Assembly: GCA_002070965.1 (NCBI GenBank)
Contig: MWEH01000084.1
Location: forward strand, 1-52,187
Direction of reading: 5' to 3'
Origin: Firmicutes bacterium ADurb.Bin080
Lineage (GTDB): Bacteria; Bacillota; Clostridia; Christensenellales; DTU072
Length of the DNA: 52,187 nt
Shown here in pieces: positions 25,834-35,304 of this stretch (position 1 is the stretch's first letter; every line of letters starts with the position of its first letter). Made by a program: the position numbers and the translations under genes. The notes beneath the pieces were generated by a model. That model had not been told where the DNA came from. It worked only from the letters and a program-made list of their open reading frames with translations, and did no database searches.

Positions 25834-26988
25834 TTGTTACTTAAGAGACCTTCAAAAAAACAGATAGACGAGTTAATAACACTGCATAAAACTTGCTTTA
25901 ATGATGGAGACTTCTACATAGATTTTTTTATGAAGAATAAGCTCAAGAAGGCAGACTGCTTTGTAAAAATTGAAATGGACGGAACAATATCTGGTGCCTT
26001 GTACGCAAGACCAACAAGGTTCAAAAGTTTTAATCAAATTATAAAAATCCCATTTATTACCGGAGTGGCAACTCATCCGCAATTCCGCAACCGGGGCATT
26101 GCCTCCTTTTTACTTAATGAGGCTTGCGATTACTACACAAGGAAAAATTTGCCCTATGTCATGCTGTACCCCTTCAACCATGACTTTTATAGAAAGCAAA
26201 AATTCCAAACTGTAAATTATTTTTATAGACCATTCGATAAATTCTCAAACGAAGAAAATCCTCTTAATTTTGACAATCTAGTGGAGAAATTTAATTGTAT
26301 TTTTCCTAAAAATTTTACGGCAGAAAAACTAAGTATTACGGATTTCTATGCTTGTAAAAAAATTTATGATCGTTCTTTAAAAACCGAACCGTTTTTCCAA
26401 ATTCGGACAAAATCATACTTCAAGATGCTTTTGACGGAACATTTACTAGACGGCGGTTCGGGAATACTTATTAGATACTTTGGGCAACCATACAGCTATT
26501 TATTGTTTTCCGATGAGGGGATTAGGGAGATGCTTTTTCCCCTAAAATTGTCTGATGATATATTCTCTCTATTCTCAGAAATTATACCCTCTCTTGAATG
26601 CCCCATTAACTTCCGTAGCCGCTCAAAGGATGATATTTTTAACCCCGTTATCTCCTCCGATTTAGAGTACTGTATGGCCAGAATCTGCAACATAAATAAA
26701 GCATTTAAAATCGCAAGTTATGACAAAAGTTGCGAAAAAAAATTGTGTTTTAACCTTGATGACACTTTTATAAAAATATTTGTAAGAAACAAAAAAGCAT
26801 TTTCTGTAAAGCTTTTTAAACCAAAGGACCTTCCAAGAGAATTAAGTGATGTTAAGGATAAGAATTTTATTTATATTCCTACCACAAAAGAAGAGTTAGT
26901 CGCAGGTTTGCTTGGCAATGTAAACTTTAATCCGCTTTATAAAAACATATTTTATGTGTATAATATTTTAATGTATGAAAAGTATTAA
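25834..26988 (+). CDS. GNAT acetyltransferase (Eis-like architecture)
   Basis: Predicted acetyl-CoA-dependent N-acetyltransferase of unknown substrate. The 384 residues have the GNAT acetyl-CoA motif at about 75-95: GVATHPQFRNRGIASFLL, with the RxxGIA loop. The length and the second half, which looks like a duplicated fold plus a C-terminal domain, fit the Eis-like group better than small single-domain GNATs. An in-frame TGA directly precedes the TTG at 25834, and no ATG follows until residue 33, so TTG is the likely start; the ribosome site is weak. Its stop codon overlaps the ribosome site of the phosphatase gene, indicating an operon. Confidence 0.75.
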   Translation: MLLKRPSKKQIDELITLHKTCFNDGDFYIDFFMKNKLKKADCFVKIEMDGTISGALYARPTRFKSFNQIIKIPFITGVATHPQFRNRGIASFLLNEACDYYTRKNLPYVMLYPFNHDFYRKQKFQTVNYFYRPFDKFSNEENPLNFDNLVEKFNCIFPKNFTAEKLSITDFYACKKIYDRSLKTEPFFQIRTKSYFKMLLTEHLLDGGSGILIRYFGQPYSYLLFSDEGIREMLFPLKLSDDIFSLFSEIIPSLECPINFRSRSKDDIFNPVISSDLEYCMARICNINKAFKIASYDKSCEKKLCFNLDDTFIKIFVRNKKAFSVKLFKPKDLPRELSDVKDKNFIYIPTTKEELVAGLLGNVNFNPLYKNIFYVYNILMYEKY

Positions 26989-26999
26989 GGAGATTGGGA

Positions 27000-28130
27000 A
27001 TGGCTAGAGAGATTAATTTAAAGCGTGAAAACAAAATTTTATGGATTGTGATTGCATCCATTCTATTGGTTGTTTTATCCTCCAGTTTAATTCTTTTTTC
27101 TGTATATTATTTCGACAACTATAGTAAGAACCCTACAGTATCTTCATCCGCACAAAATATTATCCTACTTATCGGCGATGGGATGGGAGAAAAACATATT
27201 GAAGTTGCAAAACTTTACGAAGGAAAAGAATTAACTATGACCTCAAAGTTTGGCTCATCAGGAGAGCTTATTACTAGGTCTCTTACACCTGGAGCGACGG
27301 ACAGCGCTGCTGCAGCTACTGCTATGGCAACTGGAAAAAAGGTTGGGAACGGAAGAATCGGTTATTATTCTGGTTCAAATTTAAAAAACTTTGCCGAGTA
27401 TTCTCAAGAATTATATAAAAAAACCGGGGTTGTCACCACAAAATCAGTTACAGATGCTACCCCTGCCGCATTCTCTTCACACGTAAAAAAACGTAGTCAA
27501 CAAGAGGAGATCGCCCTTCAACAGATTAGAAATTCAAACCTAGATGTATTATTTGGATTGGGACAGTCTTTTTTCTCACAGTATGAAGAGGAAATTGATA
27601 ATGAAACTAGAGATTATTGTGTGAGTTTCTCCGAACTAGCTCAAACTCAAAAGGAAAAAGTTTTTTGTATACTTCCAGATGACGGGATCAGCACTATTGG
27701 AAACGACAGAACACTTGCTGTACTGACTGATAAAGCATTGGATATTTTAAGCAAAGATAATGATCAAGGTTTTTTCCTAATGGTCGAGGGAGCCAAAATT
27801 GATACTGCTAGCCACGAAAACAATATCCAATCCATGATTAATGAACTTACCGCATTTGATGATGCGGTTGCTGTTGCTCTGAATTTCGCTTCCTCAAACC
27901 CAAACACCACAGTATTAGTGGTTGCTGACCATGAAACAGGTCGCATAAAAATTCCGGCTAACCCCGAAGCCCAGGATATTTCGGATGACTGGTATAGCAC
28001 GAAGAATCACACTATCAGAAATGTACCTTACTATATTTATGGGCCAGGGACAGGTGAGCTTCCCTCAATAATAGATAACAGTGATATATTTGCAGTAATG
28101 TGCCAACTATTTGGAATAAATTCTTTATGA
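27000..28130 (+). CDS. Membrane-anchored alkaline phosphatase
   Basis: Phosphomonoesterase of the alkaline phosphatase family (PF00245 type), probably facing outside the membrane. A basic start is followed by one hydrophobic segment (about 14-35) that anchors or exports it. Metal and catalytic motifs are IGDGMG at the start of the domain, the Ser nucleophile in TDSAAAATAMATG, EGAKIDTASHENN, and VADHETG near the end. The 376 residues are a little short of E. coli PhoA. The ATG at 27000 is preferred over a TTG at 26994 because AAGGAG (26987-26992) would touch the TTG. It is followed after 12 bp by a GNAT-like gene. Confidence 0.9.
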   Translation: MAREINLKRENKILWIVIASILLVVLSSSLILFSVYYFDNYSKNPTVSSSAQNIILLIGDGMGEKHIEVAKLYEGKELTMTSKFGSSGELITRSLTPGATDSAAAATAMATGKKVGNGRIGYYSGSNLKNFAEYSQELYKKTGVVTTKSVTDATPAAFSSHVKKRSQQEEIALQQIRNSNLDVLFGLGQSFFSQYEEEIDNETRDYCVSFSELAQTQKEKVFCILPDDGISTIGNDRTLAVLTDKALDILSKDNDQGFFLMVEGAKIDTASHENNIQSMINELTAFDDAVAVALNFASSNPNTTVLVVADHETGRIKIPANPEAQDISDDWYSTKNHTIRNVPYYIYGPGTGELPSIIDNSDIFAVMCQLFGINSL

Positions 28131-28142
28131 TTGAGGGATAAT

Positions 28143-28964
28143 ATGAAAGATAATTTAATTATTAATGCACAAAAATGGGCTGTAAAACTGGGTTTTTCAG
28201 AAGAATGGTTAGCAAAAATTGCCGAGTTCACACCAGCCGCTGAATTAGTACCTTTTGATCCTAAAAACAAAGTGCTTTTTGAAAAGAAAGACATGATGCT
28301 AAACCTAGTCTGCTATTTAAACTATTGTGATCTCGCTGAGAAATTCTACCAGGAAAAAGGCATATCTGAGAGAATTTTAATTGACACACTATTGGATATT
28401 AGGATATGGGCTTATAGATACAAGGAAATCTTCGGGGGATACGGAGTAAAAGAGATTAACTGGCTACATAATAACATTGAATGCAATTTATTCAGGATAG
28501 GCAGATTGCAGTATAAATTTGGAAAATCTATGCTTTTTTCCTTCAAATACCGAATGAAACTAGCAGAAAACATTTTAGAAATCCATATCCCCAGAGGAGA
28601 TAAACTTCAGTTTAGTGAATGTATAGAATCTTTTAAAGAGGCAAAGATTTTCTTCGCCACTTTCTTTCCAGAATACAAATATAGACATATTACTTGTGGT
28701 TCATGGATGCTGGACAATAAGGTTCTTCCTAAAATATTGTCTCCCGAATCAAATATTATTTCCTTTCAGAATGCTTTTAATGTTCTTGTTACAGTCCCGT
28801 CAAGAGACTGCATTCGATTTGTTTTTGGAGAACACAAAAACAAAAAGAATCTTGATGATTTTGAGCCAAAGAATTCCTTCCAAGCAAAGCTAAAAGAGCA
28901 TATTTGCTCGGGCAAACATAATTACATTGGCTATGGTTTATTAAAGGAAGATTTCAAACATTAA
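28143..28964 (+). CDS. GNAT-like acyltransferase-domain protein (two-domain)
   Basis: Resembles the Firmicutes proteins annotated as acyltransferase domain-containing, with an N-terminal helical domain (NAT_N type) and a GNAT-like C-terminal domain; this call is from memory of the family. The N-terminal half is helical (AQKWAVKLGFSEEWLAKI). The C-terminal half carries LEIHIPRGDKL and a run of beta strands ending CSGKHNYIGYGLL. There is no signal peptide. The ATG at 28143 has GAGGG 7 bp upstream; an in-frame TTG at 28131 directly follows the phosphatase stop and lacks a site. It is the third gene of the GNAT-phosphatase cluster. The substrate is unknown. Confidence 0.6.
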   Translation: MKDNLIINAQKWAVKLGFSEEWLAKIAEFTPAAELVPFDPKNKVLFEKKDMMLNLVCYLNYCDLAEKFYQEKGISERILIDTLLDIRIWAYRYKEIFGGYGVKEINWLHNNIECNLFRIGRLQYKFGKSMLFSFKYRMKLAENILEIHIPRGDKLQFSECIESFKEAKIFFATFFPEYKYRHITCGSWMLDNKVLPKILSPESNIISFQNAFNVLVTVPSRDCIRFVFGEHKNKKNLDDFEPKNSFQAKLKEHICSGKHNYIGYGLLKEDFKH

Positions 28965-29040
28965 TGATTAATATATGTTTTCTATCCCCGACTCATAATA
29001 AAATGGGCCGGTTTCCACATATTATTTTAAGAGAGGTTTT

Positions 29041-30708
29041 ATGAAAGAGTTGTTAAATATTACAATTGGGAAGATGCTTGAACAAGTTGCAAGGAAATAC
29101 CCCACTCGGCCGGCAGTAAAATATATAGAAATGAATTTTTCTCGCACATACTATGAGTTCAACAAGGAAGTTGATGAATATGCAAGAGGTCTTCTAGGTA
29201 TGGGGTTAAAAAAAGGAGACCATGTGGCTGTTTGGGCCACAAACTACCCTGAATGGCTTGTTTTAATGTTCGCTACTGCACGTGTAGGTATTATATTAGT
29301 AACTGTCAATACCAACTATAAGGAGAGTGAGCTTGAATATATTCTATATCAGTCTGACAGCAAAGCTCTTTTCATTTGTGATGGAATAAAAGATATTGAT
29401 TGCGAAAAGATTATTTTTAATCTATGCCCTGAGATTAAAACCTGTGAACTAGGAAAATTAAAATCTCATAAACTTCCCATGTTAAAAATGGTTATTTCAT
29501 TTGATAATTGGTATAAAGGTTTATACAACTGGACACAAATTCCTTCTTACGGAGTGTTAATCGATAATAAGAGCTATAAAGAGTCACAAAAAAAAGTAAA
29601 ACCTGATGATGTAATTAACATGCAGTATACTTCTGGAACCACAGGCTTTCCAAAGGGAGTTATGCTAACCCATTATAACCTTGTAAACAATGGAATGGCT
29701 ATTGGGGATTGCATGAAATTTACATATCGAGATCGACTCTGTATTCCCGTACCCTTCTTTCACTGTTTTGGAATGGTGCTTGCAGTGCTTGCAAGCGTTA
29801 CTCATGGAGCAACAATGATTCCTTTGCTGTGGTATACACCGATGAAAGTTATGCACGCGATTGAATATGAGCGTTGTACCGCTGTGCATGGAGTTCCAAC
29901 AATGTTTATAAAAATCCTTGAGCATCGTGATTTCTCAAAGTATGATTTTTCCTCTCTTAGAACAGGCATAATGGCTGGTTCCCCCTGCCCTCCCGAGATT
30001 ATGCAACGCGTTATTGAGAAAATGAATATGAAAGAGATTACTATCACTTATGGACAAACCGAAGCATCTCCCGCTTGTACAATGACCACCACAGAGGATC
30101 CTTTTGATCTTAAGGTGAACTCCGTTGGAAAACAAATTCCTCACATTGAGACAAAAATTGTCGATCCAGAAACCAATGTTGATCTCCCTAACGGAACCCC
30201 TGGAGAATTACTTGTCCGTGGATATAATATCATGAAAGGATACTATAAAATGCCCGAAGCCACCGCTGCAGCAATTGACAAAGACGGCTGGCTTCATACT
30301 GGAGATCTTGCAGTAAGAGACAACAATGGTTATTACAAGATCACTGGAAGAATAAAAGATATGATAATTAGAGGGGGAGAGAATATATTCCCCAAAGAAA
30401 TCGAGGACTTTCTATATTCTCACCCAGATATCGTAGATTCTCAGGTTGTAGCTGTTCCATCCCAAAAGTATGGGGAGGAGGCATATGCTTTCGTGATTAA
30501 ACGACAGAATTCAAAATTAACCGCGGAAGACATAAAGAAATATATAGCGGACAATATGGCAAGGCACAAAATTCCTTCCTATATTGAATTTATTGATGAG
30601 TTCCCAACTACAGGAAGTGGAAAAATTCAAAAGTTTAAACTTAGAGAGATGGCACGAAAAACCTTGGGAAGAGAAAACGATTCTTTCAAATTTGTGGACA
30701 AGGACTGA
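29041..30708 (+). CDS. AMP-forming fatty acyl-CoA synthetase
   Basis: Activates a carboxylic acid, probably a medium- or long-chain fatty acid, to acyl-CoA through an acyl-adenylate. The 555 residues have the full ANL set: the P-loop-like YTSGTTGFPKGVMLTH (about 197-212), ITYGQTEASPACT (motif with T/S-E), the hinge-region DGWLHTGDLAV, GRIKDMIIRGGENIFPKEIE, and the C-terminal catalytic Lys in TTGSGKIQKFKLRE. GAGAGG precedes the ATG. It lies 76 bp after the acyltransferase-domain gene with no clear terminator between, so it may belong to that cluster; the pairing of an acyl-CoA synthetase with acyltransferases is suggestive. Confidence 0.92.
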   Translation: MKELLNITIGKMLEQVARKYPTRPAVKYIEMNFSRTYYEFNKEVDEYARGLLGMGLKKGDHVAVWATNYPEWLVLMFATARVGIILVTVNTNYKESELEYILYQSDSKALFICDGIKDIDCEKIIFNLCPEIKTCELGKLKSHKLPMLKMVISFDNWYKGLYNWTQIPSYGVLIDNKSYKESQKKVKPDDVINMQYTSGTTGFPKGVMLTHYNLVNNGMAIGDCMKFTYRDRLCIPVPFFHCFGMVLAVLASVTHGATMIPLLWYTPMKVMHAIEYERCTAVHGVPTMFIKILEHRDFSKYDFSSLRTGIMAGSPCPPEIMQRVIEKMNMKEITITYGQTEASPACTMTTTEDPFDLKVNSVGKQIPHIETKIVDPETNVDLPNGTPGELLVRGYNIMKGYYKMPEATAAAIDKDGWLHTGDLAVRDNNGYYKITGRIKDMIIRGGENIFPKEIEDFLYSHPDIVDSQVVAVPSQKYGEEAYAFVIKRQNSKLTAEDIKKYIADNMARHKIPSYIEFIDEFPTTGSGKIQKFKLREMARKTLGRENDSFKFVDKD

Positions 30709-30838
30709 TAATTATCAATAATCCCTTTACTAATTTCAAACAAAACATCTTAACTTTTTCGCTAAACAGTTTTGCATGCAAGAACCCAACTTTATGTGAT
30801 TGCTCACTTATTTCGAAGTAAATAATGGATTAGTCGAT

Positions 30839-32638
30839 TTAGATTGGTTTTTCAATATATACCATTGCAGTATCTTTCGGCAACTCATTTAGTACCCTTC
30901 CATCTATTTCATTCTTCAAATATTTGGGTAAAAATAGAGAGCTTTCAGATAAATTCACAATAGTTTTTAGATTTCCCCTGTCAATATATAGTATCTTTCC
31001 TTCACTACGCATAGATATATCAGAATCAATAAAACAACCCTTATATCTCTTCCTTAAGTCTCCAAGATTTCTGTAGTGTGAAACAATATCAATATCCCCT
31101 CCGGTAGTTGGAAATGTGCCTCTATTCATTGGATCTTCAAAACCTTGCATACCGGTTTCATCGCCATAATACACACTTGGAACCCCAGGTAAAACATATT
31201 GAAGAATTGATGCAATTTTTAAAAGATCTTTACCTCTTTTGTACTCTTCGGGATTCAAACGATAAATACTTCTTGAAAACTTCGTCTTTGGAGGATTATT
31301 TATACCAAGTTCAGTGAGGATACGAATGGTATCGTGTGAACCAAGTAGCGTCATGCATGAATTTAATACACATTTGGGGTAATTTTCACAAATATCATAA
31401 ACTGAGTTGATGAAACTCTCTATATGTTTTTCTTTTAGTAACTCAATTATTGAATTTCTAAATGGATAATTCATAACCCCATCTAATTGGTTCCCTAACA
31501 AATATTTTCTCTTTTCTCCATAACTTTCTTTCGTGCTAGCATCTTCCCACACCTCCCCGATAACTGAGACCTCATCTCCATTATCTTTACAAGACTTACG
31601 TATTTTTTCTACAAATGCCGAGGAAAGTTCGTCAACAACATCTAACCTCCACCCCTTAATTCCCGTTTTTGTCCATTTTTCTATAACCCCTCCCTTGCCT
31701 GCTATCATATCCTGGAACTGATTCGAATTTCTCTTTATGGTTGGGACTACAGTAACCCCCCACCAACATTCATATAGGTCGGGCCATTCATAAAAAGTAT
31801 ACCAATCATAGTATGGACTTTGCTTTGATTGATACGCCCCGATGCTTGTATAATGATTTAACTTGTTAAAATAAATACTATCAGAGCCGGTATGGTTAAA
31901 TACTCCGTCCAAAATAATACCTATGTCATTTCTTTTGCATTGCTCAATGAGTTCCTTGAATTCATCCTCATCCCCAAAAAGAGGATCTATCTTAAAATAA
32001 TCTCCTGTGTCATATCGATGATTGCTTGAGCTCTCAAAAATAGGCGAAAGGTAAATAGAGGTAATCCCTAAAGATTTCAAATAGGCAAGCTTGGAAATAA
32101 TCCCCTTGATATTACCTCCATAAAAGTCATCTGCTCGATAACCACTTTGATCTCCAATGGAGAGATTTTGGTACCATGACTTGAACACTCCCCGGATTGG
32201 CCTTTTATCGTCCTCCTTTCTACAGAAACGATCTGGGAAAATATGGTAAATTATTCCACCTTTAATCCATTCTGGGGTTTTAAAGTCACATTTAAAAACT
32301 GTTAATTGCCATTCAGGAAGCCAGTCTCCAATAAGAGCCTTTCCATCCCTTCCTCTTCCGACAAAAATAGTGCCTTCGTAGGTATATATTTCAAAACGAT
32401 AATAGTATATGCCCGGATTATCTGCGGAAAAAGCACAAACAAATATATTATCTTCTTTGTCTTCTCCTAAAAATTTTAATGGAATAGTCCTTACAATACT
32501 CTCTTTTCTCAGGACTAAGCTCGCTCCAATAATTGATATAGATTTATTGATTGGAAACTTAATGCTTATAAGTTCTCTTTCAGAAACAGCCCCAAAAGGT
32601 TTTTTATATTCTGTTTTTCTAGAATCAAAAGAAAGCAT
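30839..32638 (-). CDS. GH13 alpha-glucan hydrolase (neopullulanase/cyclomaltodextrinase-like)
   Basis: Cytosolic alpha-1,4 or alpha-1,6 glucan hydrolase, likely trimming glycogen or maltodextrins. The 599 residues start with an N-terminal beta-sandwich (about 1-120), as in neopullulanases. The GH13 barrel follows, with DGVFNHTG (region I), GWRLDVVDEL (nucleophile Asp), VIGEVWED (acid/base Glu) and LLGSHDTIR (third Asp). There is no signal peptide. I prefer ATG at 32638, with AAAAGG five bases upstream, over a GTG six bases earlier. It follows glgP by 186 bp on the same strand; that gap holds AT-rich DNA and no convincing promoter or terminator. Confidence 0.9.
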   Translation of the reverse strand: MLSFDSRKTEYKKPFGAVSERELISIKFPINKSISIIGASLVLRKESIVRTIPLKFLGEDKEDNIFVCAFSADNPGIYYYRFEIYTYEGTIFVGRGRDGKALIGDWLPEWQLTVFKCDFKTPEWIKGGIIYHIFPDRFCRKEDDKRPIRGVFKSWYQNLSIGDQSGYRADDFYGGNIKGIISKLAYLKSLGITSIYLSPIFESSSNHRYDTGDYFKIDPLFGDEDEFKELIEQCKRNDIGIILDGVFNHTGSDSIYFNKLNHYTSIGAYQSKQSPYYDWYTFYEWPDLYECWWGVTVVPTIKRNSNQFQDMIAGKGGVIEKWTKTGIKGWRLDVVDELSSAFVEKIRKSCKDNGDEVSVIGEVWEDASTKESYGEKRKYLLGNQLDGVMNYPFRNSIIELLKEKHIESFINSVYDICENYPKCVLNSCMTLLGSHDTIRILTELGINNPPKTKFSRSIYRLNPEEYKRGKDLLKIASILQYVLPGVPSVYYGDETGMQGFEDPMNRGTFPTTGGDIDIVSHYRNLGDLRKRYKGCFIDSDISMRSEGKILYIDRGNLKTIVNLSESSLFLPKYLKNEIDGRVLNELPKDTAMVYIEKPI

Positions 32639-32824
32639 GGTCACCTTTTAGAAATTTTTCGTAAGTAAGATTTATTTATTAGAACCTCGGTATTAACATA
32701 GTGTTTTAGAGATATAACTGGCTTATATGGAAAACAAATTCTATACCATAAGATATATAAATTTTGTTCTTAGTTATATTATTCAAGGTTCTCAAGAAAG
32801 CTTTCAAAAACACACAACAAATAT

Positions 32825-35242
32825 CTATCTATCTTTATCTAATCTCCAGATTTTTGTTGCGTATTCCTCAACACTCCTATCTGCGGCAAAAAATCCCGAT
32901 CTTGCTGTGTTTTTCAGGGACATCCGTTGAAATCTATATTTATCTTTATATGCAATATCAACAGCATCCTGTGCATTTACATAACTGTCAAAGTCAGCTA
33001 GTACGAAATATGGGTCAGCTTGGCCACATTTCCCTAGCGTCATACTATCTGCAATTTCTCCGAATTTAACCCCACATAGACCCTCTCTAAGTAGCGCTAT
33101 GATATTTCTTATCCGCTCATCATGGGAGTAGTATTCTGTTGGATAATATATTGGGCGTAGCTTATCCACCTCATCGGCAAAGAGGCCGAAGATAAATATG
33201 TTTTCATCCCCAACTCTTTCATGAATTTCTACGTTAGCTCCATCCATTGTCCCTATTGTAACTGCTCCATTTATCATGAATTTCATATTTCCAGTTCCTG
33301 AGGCTTCCTTACCTGCTGTAGAAATCTGTTCACTGATTTCAGCGGCTGGCATAATAATTTCGGCTAAACTGACCCTGTAGTTTTCTAGAAATACTACCTT
33401 GATTTTTCCGTTAATCTGAGGGTCATTATTAACCATTTCTCCAATCATGTATATAAGTCGGATAATAAGTTTAGCCATGTAATAAGAACTAGCTGCTTTT
33501 GCTCCAAAAATAAAGGTCCTAGGAGTTATATCCAAGTTTGGATTTTCTTTAAGCCTTAAATACAAGTTTAAAATATTAAAAGCATTTAGTAATTGCCGTT
33601 TGTACTCATGCAATCTTTTTACTTGGACATCAAATATACTACTTGGGTCAACAGTTACGCCATTTGATTTAGATATATATTCAGCAAGCCTCTGTTTGTT
33701 TTTATATTTTATTTCCTTCCATCTATCTAAAACATCGTGATCTCCTTGAAATTTTTCTAATTTCTCCAAATGGCTTGCATCTGTAAGGAATTTGCTCCCA
33801 ATCAATTCAGTTATAAAATCACTGAGTAAGGGATTGGCTTCAGCAAGCCATCTCCGGTGTGTAATTCCGTTTGTAACATTCATAAATTTTTCAGGAGAAA
33901 TCTTGTAATAGTCTGCAAATATGGTTTTTTTCAAAATTTCTGTGTGCAAGGCAGATACTCCATTAACAGTATGAGAAGAAGCCAAACACAAATTTGCCAT
34001 CCTTATTTCACCATCGGACATTATAGCATTACTTGAAATTCTCTCCCAGTCCCCAGGAAAAGCATTCCATAAATTAGTACAACATCTTTGATTAATTTCT
34101 TTTACAATTTGATGAATCCTTGGCAAAAGGGAAGAAAACAAGTTTTCAGGCCATGTCTCAAGAGCTTCTTGCATTACTGTGTGATTAGTATAACTTACTG
34201 TTTCTGTTACTATTTTCCAGGCATCCTCCCATGAATACCCGTAATCGTCCAAAAAAATTCTCATTAACTCAGGGATACAAAGTGTGGGATGGGTATCATT
34301 TATATGAATTGCAACTTTGCTAGAAAAGGAATCTAAGGATCCATTGTATTTTAGATGCTTATTGATGATACTCTGAATACTAGCTGAAACAAAGAAATAC
34401 TGCTGCTTCAATCGAAGGCTTTTGCCTTCATAGTGATTGTCTGCGGGGTATAATACTTTAGATATAGCCTCAGCAATCGCCTTAGCTTCTATTGCTTTAA
34501 GGTATTCTCCCCGAGAAAACAAAGACATATCCAATTGAACTGGGGCCGTTGCACTCCACAATCTCAATACATTTACTGCATCACTATTGTATCCGCTAAC
34601 ATTAACATCATAAGGAACCCCAATAACCTCGGTAGCACCTTTATGTTCAATCTTTAATTTTCCATCTTCCCATTTTTCCTCTATATATCCTCCAAACTTA
34701 ACAGAACAATGCTCACTTCGAGCATTGAACCACACATCCCCTTCCTTAAGCCATTCGTCGGGCATTTCCATTTGCCACCCGTCAATAATCTTTTGACTAA
34801 ATATACCGTAATCGTATCTTAAGCAAAATCCACTGGCAACATAATTCCTTGCCGTTAAGCTGTCCAGGTATGCTGCAGCCAATCTTCCCAAGCCCCCGTT
34901 CCCGAGCCCGGCATCTGGTTCAATGTCCATCAGCTTTTCAATACTGAACCCCATATCAGATACACAATCAGTGGCAAGGTCAAGAATGCCTAAATTGTAT
35001 AAATGATTCTTAAGAGATCTTCCCAAAAGAAACTCCATCGACATGTAATAAACTTGCTTAAGTCCTTTTTTCCTTACTTTAGCCTTAAAATCGACTCTTT
35101 TTTCTGTAAGAATATCTTTTACCACCATGCATAAAGCTCTATACATAATGTTATCTGAAGCCTCTTTGTATTTTAAACCAAAGTTTATCGCGAGCTTATT
35201 TTCCAAAAGCTCTCTAAATTCCATTTTGTTAATTTTAGCCAT
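32825..35242 (-). CDS. glgP: Glycogen/maltodextrin phosphorylase
   Basis: Releases glucose 1-phosphate from alpha-1,4-glucan ends using phosphate; PLP-dependent and cytosolic. The 805 residues are full length. Diagnostic parts are PDAGLGNGGLGRLAA near residue 90, the glucan-binding WNAFPGDWE area, DVQVKRLHEYKRQLLN, and the PLP-lysine region ISTAGKEASGTGNMKFMING with TIGTMDGANVEI. Of two adjacent ATGs, the second (35242) has the better distance from AGGAG. It lies 62 bp after glgA in the glycogen block, which so contains both synthesis and breakdown. Confidence 0.96.
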   Translation of the reverse strand: MAKINKMEFRELLENKLAINFGLKYKEASDNIMYRALCMVVKDILTEKRVDFKAKVRKKGLKQVYYMSMEFLLGRSLKNHLYNLGILDLATDCVSDMGFSIEKLMDIEPDAGLGNGGLGRLAAAYLDSLTARNYVASGFCLRYDYGIFSQKIIDGWQMEMPDEWLKEGDVWFNARSEHCSVKFGGYIEEKWEDGKLKIEHKGATEVIGVPYDVNVSGYNSDAVNVLRLWSATAPVQLDMSLFSRGEYLKAIEAKAIAEAISKVLYPADNHYEGKSLRLKQQYFFVSASIQSIINKHLKYNGSLDSFSSKVAIHINDTHPTLCIPELMRIFLDDYGYSWEDAWKIVTETVSYTNHTVMQEALETWPENLFSSLLPRIHQIVKEINQRCCTNLWNAFPGDWERISSNAIMSDGEIRMANLCLASSHTVNGVSALHTEILKKTIFADYYKISPEKFMNVTNGITHRRWLAEANPLLSDFITELIGSKFLTDASHLEKLEKFQGDHDVLDRWKEIKYKNKQRLAEYISKSNGVTVDPSSIFDVQVKRLHEYKRQLLNAFNILNLYLRLKENPNLDITPRTFIFGAKAASSYYMAKLIIRLIYMIGEMVNNDPQINGKIKVVFLENYRVSLAEIIMPAAEISEQISTAGKEASGTGNMKFMINGAVTIGTMDGANVEIHERVGDENIFIFGLFADEVDKLRPIYYPTEYYSHDERIRNIIALLREGLCGVKFGEIADSMTLGKCGQADPYFVLADFDSYVNAQDAVDIAYKDKYRFQRMSLKNTARSGFFAADRSVEEYATKIWRLDKDR

Positions 35243-35304
35243 CATTACTCCTAGTATGCTCGCATAAATTTATAAGCCGTTTCCATTGCCTATATGCGTT
35301 ATAA

